Source: an uncultured Prevotellaceae bacterium (GTDB taxonomy: Bacteria > Bacteroidota > Bacteroidia > Bacteroidales > Muribaculaceae). From it: a stretch of DNA of 64,000 bases. The stretch's first letter is position 1. Every line of letters begins with the position of its first letter. A model generated the notes under the pieces. The model did not search any database and was not told the origin of the DNA. It worked only from the letters and a program-made list of their open reading frames with translations. Shown one piece after another: positions 1 through 7,851 of this stretch. The stretch lies in the NCBI GenBank assembly GCA_900318065.1, contig ONIY01000006.1, forward strand, positions 1-64,000, read 5' to 3'. A program made the position numbers and the translations under genes.

Positions 1-163
1 TTACGGAGGGTTTGACCAATCCTGACAACTCGCTCGCATCTTCCAGCGTCTTGCCACGCTCCATCCCATGCAACTCCCCATGCTCCATGCAGTACTCCCT
101 CAGGAACTCCAAATCGAGTCCCTCCTTGTAGGTGTTGAAGTGCTTGTTTGGTTGGTGGGTCAT
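1..163 (-). CDS. Hypothetical protein, 3' end outside window
   Basis: An open frame of 54 codons starts with ATG at 163 and runs off the left edge. It begins MTHQPNKHFNTYKEGLD and is rich in charged residues, with no domain I recognise. It lies 29 bp downstream of the AbiH stop on the same strand, so it is probably the last visible member of the defence operon. The real length and function cannot be judged from this piece. Confidence 0.5.
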   Translation of the reverse strand, partial: MTHQPNKHFNTYKEGLDLEFLREYCMEHGELHGMERGKTLEDASELSGLVKPSV

Positions 164-192
164 AGTTATAAAAATCTATTTAATGTGATAAA

Positions 193-1098
193 TTATTCGA
201 ACACTTTCAAGTAATAATCCCTCAATCTTAAAAATGAAGCAGTTTTCTGTGCATTTTCCATGTCTTTCTTGCTAAAGTAATATAAACACCATTTGCAATC
301 TGAATTAACAAAAGATGATATCTCCATCAAGTAAGGCATGTCAATGATATTATAGGACAGTCCCATTATGCATATTACTTTGCAATTATGTAGGGATTGA
401 AAGAAACACTTGTATCGGTTAATATTTTCTATAGGTACTTTTGTCCATTGGTTCATAATCTCAATTACCTCGCTGTAAGCATTTTGATACGGTAATAGTA
501 TTCCATCATCACCATAAGGCTCATTAGTATCACGATAATTATCATGACCAATAACAAACTCATCCCCTTTAACCAATCTACTCCCATGTATGTGTAATAT
601 GTTCTTTTCGGGAATATGATAACATTTCTCCAAAGTCTCTGTATAATTAAATGTTAAATATTTTGAAGACGTTGGTAATTCCAAATCAGCTTCTATTCCC
701 CCAATGCTTATGCTCTTTACCCATTCAATGAAGGCATTTCTGAAGTCATTCATCACTTCTCCCAAAATAGTAGGAATACTGTCTTCCAATCCTGCTTGCC
801 ACTGTCCTGGATGATCATATTTGAAATCGTCTGAACTATCTGGTTCACAAAAGTTCGTAATGTCATTCTCGCGATAATCGCCCAAAGCGTTCTCTATGTC
901 TGCCCAGAAATCACAATCATTGCTGAAAAATGTGTCCATTAAACTCACCAAGTGGGTATCTTTATTATTCTGTACCCACTTCTTGAAATCAACATATTTT
1001 GATTCTATTAAATGGTGTATGTCAAAACCATTACCAATAACATACAACCTCTCATTATCCTTTATTCTCAAGTCTGGAAACAACTCAAGCTGTATCAT
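193..1098 (-). CDS. AbiH-family abortive infection protein
   Basis: This 301-residue protein carries the two signatures of the AbiH family. Near residue 18 is LYVIGNGFDIHH followed by SKYVDF; near residue 150 is TFNYTETLEKCY followed by ILHIHG. AbiH of Lactococcus was described as a phage abortive-infection protein; its molecular activity is not established. The length is normal for the family. It is fifth in a minus-strand run that also has RloA/RloB-like and Kiwa-like genes, with gaps of under 20 bp, so co-transcription is likely. That it acts against phage is inferred from family and neighbourhood. Confidence 0.85.
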   Translation of the reverse strand: MIQLELFPDLRIKDNERLYVIGNGFDIHHLIESKYVDFKKWVQNNKDTHLVSLMDTFFSNDCDFWADIENALGDYRENDITNFCEPDSSDDFKYDHPGQWQAGLEDSIPTILGEVMNDFRNAFIEWVKSISIGGIEADLELPTSSKYLTFNYTETLEKCYHIPEKNILHIHGSRLVKGDEFVIGHDNYRDTNEPYGDDGILLPYQNAYSEVIEIMNQWTKVPIENINRYKCFFQSLHNCKVICIMGLSYNIIDMPYLMEISSFVNSDCKWCLYYFSKKDMENAQKTASFLRLRDYYLKVFE

Positions 1099-1112
1099 GA
1101 TAGGAATTGTTG

Positions 1113-1946
1113 TTACATGTCATCAACAGAATGAGCAACACGCATCTTTCCACCAATTTCCGTTGTATAATATCTTTGGAGAATGCAATAAATCAAATCT
1201 TTCAATTGCTCATCATTGGCTACTTCACACACATCTGCACCAGGATTATAGTTCAACCCAGGACGATATTTTTGAGCATATGCCTTTAGTGCTTTCTTGT
1301 CATCGTCTGTGTAATTGTCATATATCTCCTTAGCCTCTTTTATATTTCTTCTATTTGGGGTTTTAACCTTATCTGCTGTAAATTCCCCACCAAGTTGAAT
1401 AAAATCTAACTGTAGGAAAGTCTCGACTTCCTTATTTGTCGCCTCTTTATAAAGTTCCTCTATTCCAGGAAATAGCGGTTTTACAGTTGGAATAGATTTG
1501 AAGTAGAGTTTGTTCTCTGTCAGATGATAAACGGCGTCAGGTTCTTTGTTTATTACTACTAACTGGTTATCTGTCCTCAATTGAGGTTCGGCTTCCAAAG
1601 AGAATGAAAGGAATGTCTTGTTTTCATACACATTGCCGGAAAAGAGACGCTGAAACATAAACTTGTCTCCGTCTTGAACTGCACATAGAAATTTTAACCC
1701 AGAATATTCTGCCACCTGCAACTGCGAGTAGTCACCAGCATTAAATGGTTCTTCAATCCAAGTCTTGAAATATGGCTTTTCTCTGAACCCTTCAACCGCA
1801 AACCATTCCCCCTCATGGAGTTTGTATTCGTCATTATACTCTCTAGACTTGTCAAGAGCTACGTCTTGATAAGTCGTATTGTCAGACAAAACGAGCCTCA
1901 TGTTGGCCTTCTTCCGCGTATCAATTCTTGCTAACAAATAATCCAT
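1113..1946 (-). CDS. Putative Kiwa KwaB-like protein
   Basis: A soluble 277-residue protein with no transmembrane segment. The N-terminal half is beta-rich and the C-terminal half (from about residue 165, PLFPGIEELYKEATNKEVETF) is helical. It follows a 4-TM protein of KwaA type by 2 bp. In Kiwa, KwaA is the membrane partner and KwaB a DUF4868 cytosolic protein that limits phage replication. The assignment rests on size, the tight pairing and general architecture; I see no decisive catalytic motif. If not KwaB, it is an unknown member of the defence operon. Confidence 0.5.
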   Translation of the reverse strand: MDYLLARIDTRKKANMRLVLSDNTTYQDVALDKSREYNDEYKLHEGEWFAVEGFREKPYFKTWIEEPFNAGDYSQLQVAEYSGLKFLCAVQDGDKFMFQRLFSGNVYENKTFLSFSLEAEPQLRTDNQLVVINKEPDAVYHLTENKLYFKSIPTVKPLFPGIEELYKEATNKEVETFLQLDFIQLGGEFTADKVKTPNRRNIKEAKEIYDNYTDDDKKALKAYAQKYRPGLNYNPGADVCEVANDEQLKDLIYCILQRYYTTEIGGKMRVAHSVDDM

Positions 1947-1948
1947 AA

Positions 1949-2569
1949 TTAATCTATAAATGTGAACTCATTTAGTTTATATAATTGCGTAAATTCTACA
2001 TTATCTCCATAGGCGAATTTTTCCTTAGACATAAGCAGACATTTCTTCCCACTCTTGAAAGTGATATAATAAAACTTGTATTGGGTAATACTAAATAGTG
2101 GATTGAACATATACACATTCGAGAACAGTAAACAAACGAACAACAGTATAAATGTTATCATCAGTGCCTGGGCGTTGTTGACACTCAGTGCGAAAAAGAA
2201 CAGGCCGAAGTAAGTAATCATCATACCATCACTTGCAGGTTCTATTGATGTAATGTTTCCTTTTGGCATATCAATGTTCGGCAGAAACTTTGATGCACAT
2301 TGAAGCAAAAATGCTAATCCTATTAGTATAGAGACATACAAAATATATGAGCAATAACTTGGTATGTTTGTTTCCAGCCATTGTGAAAAGCATGTCCATT
2401 CAAATTTTCTTGCCACGCTATCAAGTGTAAGATCATTATTTACGGCATATGTAAAAAAGACCAGACTTAAGGCCAGCAATGTATATAATGGCTTGAAAAA
2501 AACATAAGTCAGCTTTTTAAAATACTTACCAAAAAACTTTTTCATTTTATCTAAAACCTCCTTTTTCAT
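1949..2569 (-). CDS. Putative Kiwa KwaA-like 4-TM membrane protein
   Basis: A 206-residue protein with four hydrophobic segments at about residues 24-43, 72-92, 115-130 and 133-152. A short cytosolic tail follows with the pattern MFNPLFSITQYKFYYITF and LLMSKEKF, which resembles the end of KwaA proteins. The start overlaps the stop of the RloB-like gene by 4 bp (ATGA), showing translational coupling. KwaA is thought to sense phage at the inner membrane and recruit KwaB. The identification is by architecture and the C-terminal pattern, so moderate. Confidence 0.55.
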   Translation of the reverse strand: MKKEVLDKMKKFFGKYFKKLTYVFFKPLYTLLALSLVFFTYAVNNDLTLDSVARKFEWTCFSQWLETNIPSYCSYILYVSILIGLAFLLQCASKFLPNIDMPKGNITSIEPASDGMMITYFGLFFFALSVNNAQALMITFILLFVCLLFSNVYMFNPLFSITQYKFYYITFKSGKKCLLMSKEKFAYGDNVEFTQLYKLNEFTFID

Positions 2570-3264
2570 TTCTTTTCTAGTAATAATCTGGGGTATTCGA
2601 GTTCCTCTACCAACTTATCTACCATTGTGCAAGGCTTATGGGCTGCATAGTCGGTGCCTGTATAAAGTCCACGTAGCTGCTGGGCAAAGCGCTTGGCAAG
2701 ATCCTCACGGCCATAGTGCTGAAGCAGGCTGTATATATCGGGGTTGCCTTTCTTGTATTTAAAGCTATTGTCACCCATATTCTTCCTGAAAACTTCTTCC
2801 AGCTTTTTTATGTAATCTGCGCGGCCAATACCTGTATCAAGATACTCAAAGTGTAAGTAGTACCATAGTTCGAATGCTTCATTCGTCCATGCACTTTGGA
2901 AGCCCAACTTGTGGGCTTTTTTGATGGCATCGTTGAAATCGTCGAAGTCATCCTTGTCAAAGACGACCCACACACGATCAAAAGACATGGCATTTTTACG
3001 CTCCAGTTCTGTCTTGATTTCCTGTGTTCTGTCAACTAAAGCTACCGTAGCCCTGCCTTCGCCCTCAATCGTCACCTCGCGAACGGCTGAGATGTAATTA
3101 TTTATAAGAGCCTCGAAGTAGTGCGGCTCTGTCTTCGTACCTTCACAGACTATGAGGAAACGCACGAGTTTTTCGCGAATGTTCTCCTTGCGTTTCTTGG
3201 CAGCTTTGGCTTCTTTGCGTTCCCGCCTCAGCTTTGCGATTTCTTCTTTTCTTGAATATCCCAT
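2566..3264 (-). CDS. rloB: RloB-like Toprim-type protein
   Basis: A 232-residue protein with a very basic N-terminus (residues 1-35, many K/R). The motif RFLIVCEGTKTEPHYF is near residue 36 and RVWVVFDKDDFDD near residue 98. The Glu of CEGTKTE and the Asp cluster fit the acidic residues of Toprim-like nuclease folds, as in the RloB family. It lies 9 bp behind the RloA-like ATPase. Paired AAA ATPase plus Toprim proteins act as anti-phage sensor/effector systems (PARIS is a related arrangement). Which nucleic acid it cuts, if any, is not visible. Confidence 0.8.
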   Translation of the reverse strand: MGYSRKEEIAKLRRERKEAKAAKKRKENIREKLVRFLIVCEGTKTEPHYFEALINNYISAVREVTIEGEGRATVALVDRTQEIKTELERKNAMSFDRVWVVFDKDDFDDFNDAIKKAHKLGFQSAWTNEAFELWYYLHFEYLDTGIGRADYIKKLEEVFRKNMGDNSFKYKKGNPDIYSLLQHYGREDLAKRFAQQLRGLYTGTDYAAHKPCTMVDKLVEELEYPRLLLEKK

Positions 3265-3273
3265 AGCAACCCT

Positions 3274-4551
3274 TTATTTACCGATGAAAGGTATAGCACC
3301 ATAGCGTCCGCGAATATAATCGCGCTTGATATCACGGTCATTGCGGACTTTCTTTCCCTCCTCATCCTTGAATTCCACAAGTGAGTAGATGTCAGTAGAT
3401 TCCACCTTGTCTTTCTCGGCAAACCAAATCTGGTCGCGACGAACAATATCTAAATCGAGCAGATTGGTGTCATGAGTGGCAAAGATAAGCTGTGCTCCAT
3501 GCTTGTTCTTCTCTGGATCCATAAACAGAAGCACAATATTGCGAGTAAGAAGCGGATGCAGTTTTGCATCCAGTTCATCCACAATCAGTGTCTTGCCCTC
3601 GTTCAATGTGTCGAAAATCGGCCCGGAAATTTCTATCACTTTCTTTGTTCCCTCTGACTCCATCTGGTTCTTATGGAAATTACGCTCACCAATCACAAGT
3701 CCATTCTCATCATAGATATTATGAGTAGTTATCGGTTCAACGAAACTACCCGTGGCTATGTCTTTTTCCAATTGTGACCTTATCGACTTGGGGGCACTTT
3801 CCAAGGCTTCTTTGGGAATATCAACCTTCTTGACCGAAAAACGGGTAAAGCCCAGTTGCAAGGTCTTGAAGAACTCCTGAGCCTGGTCAGCACCATTCAG
3901 ATGTTCCAAAAACATTCTAAGTGTAAATGCCTCGTAGCCCTCGCTGTCGATTCCCGAAAGTACATTACATTCTCCAAACCAACCTAATATGGAATTGGAC
4001 TTCTCGCCCTTCAGCTGAGCCACAAGCGACAGGAAGAGACGATTCGAGTTGGTCAAATCTTCTTTTCCGTGACCTTCAGGGAATCTTTTCGCAGACACTT
4101 CAATGATGTCTCGCGAGCGCATAAAGGAGCGCATAAAGAGCTCGTACTCTTTCTCGCCAAACCGCTTCTCATAAAGCCACTCAGAGATGATGTCGGTTTT
4201 GTTGTATTCAAAACCATAACGATAAAGCACCTCGTCTTTTATAAACTGTATCTCAAACAACGTAGCTTGCGAGTCAGAGTTTTCATCCAATGCAAAAGGA
4301 TCGTAAGGTAGCGCATCACCCTCATTCAGACGCACAGAACGTCTGACCATGCTTCGCATAGTAGATATGGCCTGAATCAAATTACTCTTACCACCTGAGT
4401 TAGCACCATAAAAAACAGCCAGTGGGAGCAGGCTATACTTGCCCTTATTGATGACAGACTCTTTATGTTCCTTAATGGAACTTGCCTCCATACTGAACGT
4501 ACGCTCCTGCTTAAATGACCGATAGTTCTTGACTGTAAAATTTGTAATCAT
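3274..4551 (-). CDS. rloA: RloA-like AAA/ABC-type ATPase
   Basis: A 425-residue AAA_21-type ATPase. It has an N-terminal beta strand MITNFTVKNYRSFKQE, Walker A FYGANSGGKSNLI near residue 50, Walker B LIVDELDAKLHP near residue 320 and an H-loop LIFATHDTNLLD near residue 355, as in SMC/OLD-like proteins. It is the first gene of the minus-strand defence operon and has RloB directly behind it. In such pairs the ATPase is the likely scaffold or sensor and the Toprim partner the effector. The length and all ATPase motifs are intact. Confidence 0.85.
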   Translation of the reverse strand: MITNFTVKNYRSFKQERTFSMEASSIKEHKESVINKGKYSLLPLAVFYGANSGGKSNLIQAISTMRSMVRRSVRLNEGDALPYDPFALDENSDSQATLFEIQFIKDEVLYRYGFEYNKTDIISEWLYEKRFGEKEYELFMRSFMRSRDIIEVSAKRFPEGHGKEDLTNSNRLFLSLVAQLKGEKSNSILGWFGECNVLSGIDSEGYEAFTLRMFLEHLNGADQAQEFFKTLQLGFTRFSVKKVDIPKEALESAPKSIRSQLEKDIATGSFVEPITTHNIYDENGLVIGERNFHKNQMESEGTKKVIEISGPIFDTLNEGKTLIVDELDAKLHPLLTRNIVLLFMDPEKNKHGAQLIFATHDTNLLDLDIVRRDQIWFAEKDKVESTDIYSLVEFKDEEGKKVRNDRDIKRDYIRGRYGAIPFIGK

Positions 4552-4864
4552 ATCTCAAATTTTTGACAAAGATACATAATTTGTTAGATATAGCCAATAA
4601 AAATTGAGAAATAATCTCATAATTGACAATGTTTAGCATATATATTGTGTGATAAATTGTATCCTGCAATTATTCTCCTCGTTGAAAATACCTTTGGTAT
4701 AGTCGGTTACTCCACTTGGCAGAATGTTTTCCATAATGCACAAATGCACCTATTTTGAGGTTTACAAAAGTTAAATACATTAAATAATCATCTTTATCAG
4801 TATTTAAAGAATTCGCGCAATCACTTTTCTGCCGTTTAGCAGGAAATAAATTGAAATACAATAA
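4552..4864. other. AT-rich intergenic region upstream of the defence operon
   Basis: This 313-bp stretch separates the leftward defence operon from rightward gene remnants. It should hold the operon promoter, but I see no clear TAnnTTTG box on the minus strand close to 4551. A 90-codon minus-strand frame at 4670-4942 has the composition of random AT-rich DNA and runs across the next remnant, so I do not call it. Confidence 0.4.
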
Positions 4865-5427
4865 CTTGCAAATACAATTCTTGAAATAACTATAACTCAG
4901 GCGAACGAAGATTCTAAAAAAATTATAATAAAAAGACTTCAATCATATTATCCACATATAGAAAATCTTTTAAATAAAGATGACAAATTAATCTGTTCTC
5001 TACCATATCAATCTCGTAATGACCTTAATGATTTACGCATTGAGCTTGGATACGCACTTAATGGCATCAGAAATGGTATTGAGGATGAAATTGAAGAAGG
5101 CATAGATGAAGAGGATTTTGAGAACCAAGAGAAATTTGATGCAATAAATTTCAGTTATGGCTTACGTGCTGTAAAAGATGGGAGGATCGCTTTTTAACCA
5201 CACTTAACCCCGAGTCTCTTCTTGAGTTGGATGATGAAGCATTCGCTGGTTGCACCAATCTTGAGCAAGTACGATTCTTGGGCAGTTCTCTGGAGATGTT
5301 TGGCAATGATGTTTTTACTGGTTGCCCAATAAAGGAAGTTATCGTTTCCGAAGGCTGTCGAGAGTTTTATGAGCGTATTTTACCAAACAGCTTGGCATCT
5401 ATGATTGTTGAGGATGTTGAATTTTAA
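4865..5427 (+). pseudogene. Frameshifted leucine-rich-repeat (BspA-like) remnant
   Basis: Two overlapping frames read as one protein if one base is corrected near 5190. The first (4865-5197) has no start codon and ends GLRAVKDGRIAF at a stop. The second continues as LTTLNPESLLELDDEAFAG and CTNLEQVRFLGSSLEMFG, then FTGCPIKEVIV. The D-EAF-GCTNLE-V pattern is typical of LRR_5 (BspA-type) repeats. The break is at the T run in ATCGCTTTTTAACC. The missing 5' end and the frameshift mark this as a decayed gene or the tail of a deleted one. Confidence 0.65.
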
Positions 5428-5437
5428 TTATACTAAC

Positions 5438-5617
5438 ATGACTAAGAAAAAGAATTTTGGCATTGACTCGGTCAAGGACCTTGTTAATGCACGCAAGGAG
5501 TCGACGACACATGCACAAGTGAGAACAATCGTTTTGCTCGCTGCAGCAACTTGTGTGGCGAAACTAGTTAAGAACATTTTTAAAAAACAAGATTATGGCA
5601 CTGTTTGGAATTCCTAA
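5438..5617 (+). CDS. Small protein with one hydrophobic segment
   Basis: A 59-codon frame starting MTKKKNFGIDSVKDLV. A hydrophobic stretch VRTIVLLAAATCVAKLV lies at residues 28-44. Its 3' end overlaps the start of the next frame by 23 bp. It resembles the N-terminus of that neighbour in layout (short helix, then a hydrophobic segment), so the two may be a duplicated membrane-anchored pair. I do not recognise the family. Confidence 0.4.
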   Translation: MTKKKNFGIDSVKDLVNARKESTTHAQVRTIVLLAAATCVAKLVKNIFKKQDYGTVWNS

Positions 5618-6946
5618 AGATCTCAAAGATTTGATGAATAGCAAAAAATCAGGAGTGGCTCTTGCACTTCTTGCAGCTGGCACCTTAATATATCATGGCA
5701 TTAAGGCGGGATGCAGGTCATTGGGCAACTATATCGAAGAGAGAGCTAAAAGAAAGACCAACCGAATGCAGGCTGATAGTATGACTGAGTTTGAGAACCT
5801 CAAATTTGAGCATCGTAAAGCTGAGCGTGCTGAGAAGGAGGAGTATGCAAGGCGTATACGTCAAGAGTCTAAATCAAGCCAGGAGACGAATACGACTCCA
5901 GAATGTTGACTTGCCAATCTTTTCCTTGCCAAGCAGAACAATAAAGCCACCTAACTCGATTAGACCTTCCACCAAACATTTCAATCTAGCACCAACATTT
6001 CTGAGCTGATTATCCAACGACCTCCCTTTGGGTGTGTGAACTTCCTCATGATGCAATTGGCGATTGATATAGCAAAAGGTGCATACTTCGAATTTATTTC
6101 TCAGAATGAACAGAAAAATCATTCTCCACTTAAAGTACTCTATATAGACCTTGAGATGAAGATAAGAGAGTTAAAAGAGCGCTTAAAAAACATAGATATT
6201 CCAACCAATTTGCTATGGGAGTCAGAAATAAACAGTATAGGTTCTCTCATTAGCTATATTCGTGAGAACATTAAAGGCGGCACTGAATGCGTAGTTATTC
6301 TTGACAATTTGAAGAAAATGGCGGAAAGATCCACTAACCACCATGAGGTGAATGATATCTTCAGAGCACTCAAAAAACTGCAAAAAGAGTTGAGTCAGGA
6401 AGGCATAACCCTTACAATAATCGTAGCGAACCACACTGTGAAAGGCTACAATCCATACAAACCGATCTCAACTTCAGATGCCGCTAGTTCGGTCGAGATT
6501 TCTCAATTCTCAACAGGTGTAATTGCTTTGGCTCCAGCTAAAGACGGTAAGACCATGATTAAGAAAGTGTCCTCACGCAATTTTCCAACCGACGATACCG
6601 TGTTGGTTGTCAAGATGGTTAAAGAGCCCTATCAACACTTCAAGTACGTAAAACCTGTAGCGAGGCTGAGGCTTTGCCAATCGAGACTAAGGCAAGTAAA
6701 GCTTCTACTCCAGGTAAGACTGACGATGTTGGACAGTTTGAGAAAAGAATGAAAGCAGCTGGTCTAAATGAGACACAGATTAAACATGTTTTGGAACTTG
6801 ACGACGAAATCGACAGAATAAAGCTGCTGCTCTCTTTCAACCCCAATCCCAAACTCACACAAGAGGAAATTGGAGAGATCATGGGTTGTCGCCGAGAAAC
6901 AATCAACCGGAAGCTCAAAGAAGACAGAATGAAGCGAAGAAGCTAA
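5595..6946 (+). pseudogene. RecA/RepA-like ATPase disrupted by an internal inversion and a frameshift
   Basis: The frame from 5595 (MALFGIPKDLKDLM, one hydrophobic segment near residues 20-40, then a charged helix) stops just past 5903. The frame from 6042 resumes with FLMMQLAIDIAKG, LKVLYIDLEM and CVVILDNLKKMAE, the core of an AAA_25/RepA-like ATPase. The missing P-loop GKEKIGKST is present on the opposite strand at 5904-6041. Flipping those 138 bp joins both parts in frame. A further one-base slip near 6650 separates the C-terminal part (EALPIETK, then a helix-turn-helix LTQEEIGEIMGCRRETINRK at about 6860-6920). As it stands the gene cannot make the full ATPase. Confidence 0.75.
5904..6041 (-). 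other. 138-bp inverted segment carrying the Walker A motif
   Basis: Read on the minus strand this block is open for 46 codons and encodes GLIELGGFIVLLGKEKIGKST, of which the last nine residues are a P-loop. It is bounded by GAA at 5901-5903 and TTC at 6042-6044, a 3-bp inverted repeat. Re-inversion places it in frame with both flanks: PE|VHTPKG on the left and GKST|FLMMQ on the right. No long inverted repeats are seen at the ends, so site-specific switching is not proven. Confidence 0.8.
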
Positions 6947-7004
6947 GCAACACAAACTGAAGGCAAAATTTCTAAATGAATTTAGAACTGAATCTTAATG
7001 ATGA

Positions 7005-7043
7005 GATAGGGTTGGTCATACGTGACTGACCCTATCTTTTTTT
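7005..7043 (+). terminator. Rho-independent terminator
   Basis: GATAGGGT at 7005-7012 pairs with ACCCTATC at 7029-7036, with further pairing inside the loop, and is followed by seven T. It lies 60 bp after the end of the ATPase remnant and would end its transcript. Confidence 0.8.
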
Positions 7044-7083
7044 GTGCTTACTGGTTATAACTGCAACATCTTTAATTGTGCTC

Positions 7084-7177
7084 TTCCGCTGATTATAGAC
7101 TATTTTTTATGCTATTTTCAGGGGAAACACAATAAAATACATGCATTTCCGCTGATTATAGGCCTCTGATAGAGGCC
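7084..7177. repeat. Direct repeat TTCCGCTGATTATAG x2 with adjacent hairpin
   Basis: TTCCGCTGATTATAG occurs at 7084-7098 and again at 7147-7161, 63 bp apart. The second copy runs into the perfect hairpin GGCCTC-TGATA-GAGGCC at 7161-7177. The stretch is non-coding and sits between the ATPase remnant and the next pseudogene. It could be a remnant of an attachment or replication site of the lost element. Confidence 0.5.
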
Positions 7178-7222
7178 CCTTCTCCACAATACAAAAAAAT
7201 ATAGACTATCTGGCAGAAACCA

Positions 7223-7790
7223 ATAGTTCGTTCGCAAGGGAAAAGGAGAAGTTGTCACCTATGCAGGTGTTGGAGCAAATGAACTTGTTAGAACGTCCTG
7301 TTGAACAAACTGGATCAAGAATGTCGCACTAATGATGTTTTCATATCATCCAGAAAAATTCTTCCCTGGTACTTAGATAGACATCGTATTCTACTCTCAA
7401 GGAAAGGATGGTGCCTCTACAACTTTATTGAAATAGAGCCATACCGCGATCCAGTGCATCTTACACTTAGAAAAGCATTGTACTATCTGAAGTATATTGT
7501 AGTCAGAAAAACATCCACAATCCCAAAGACGATGAACACTCTATTGTAGTTTATAACTACATATATCAGGCTCTGGAATAGAGTCTTGTGAATGCATACT
7601 ATCGCCATCAGTATGATGAGTATCACCCCGTGGAGGTTAACATTATGCCTGACATGATTGAGATTATCAGTTATGGAGGTGCAAAACGTAGTATTAAACT
7701 GGACGATCTTCGAGCTGGTATGAGAGTCAACTAAGGTTGCTTTCAAGAACAATAGGAGACAACTTATAGGCATATCATTGTGATACCAGT
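7223..7790 (+). pseudogene. Broken AlbA_2/HATPase_c_4-type ATP-binding gene
   Basis: Short frames separated by stops show the pattern of the RecG-like/AlbA_2 family. At about 7550-7730 the translation reads VVYNYIYQALE, stop, LVNAYYRHQYDEYHPVEVNI, then PDMIEIISYGGAKR and LDDLRAGMR. The order AL-NA-Y-R-Y, V-I-PD-IEI-S-GG is that of the C-terminal ATPase-like domain. Several in-frame stops and no start codon make it a clear pseudogene. It ends about 60 bp from the stop of the E2-E1-JAB gene, which lies on the other strand. Confidence 0.55.
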
Positions 7791-7851
7791 AACGATATGG
7801 CTAATCGTCATCTGCAGAAACACAAACAAAGCTGTTCAACTACCAAGTATG

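Noticed and set aside
896-1333. Plus-strand frames opposite the AbiH and KwaB-like genes
   Set aside because: They lie opposite intact genes, end in unrelated frames and have no recognisable domain.
4670-4942. 90-codon minus-strand frame upstream of the RloA gene
   Set aside because: AT-rich random composition, overlaps the LRR remnant on the other strand, no motif.
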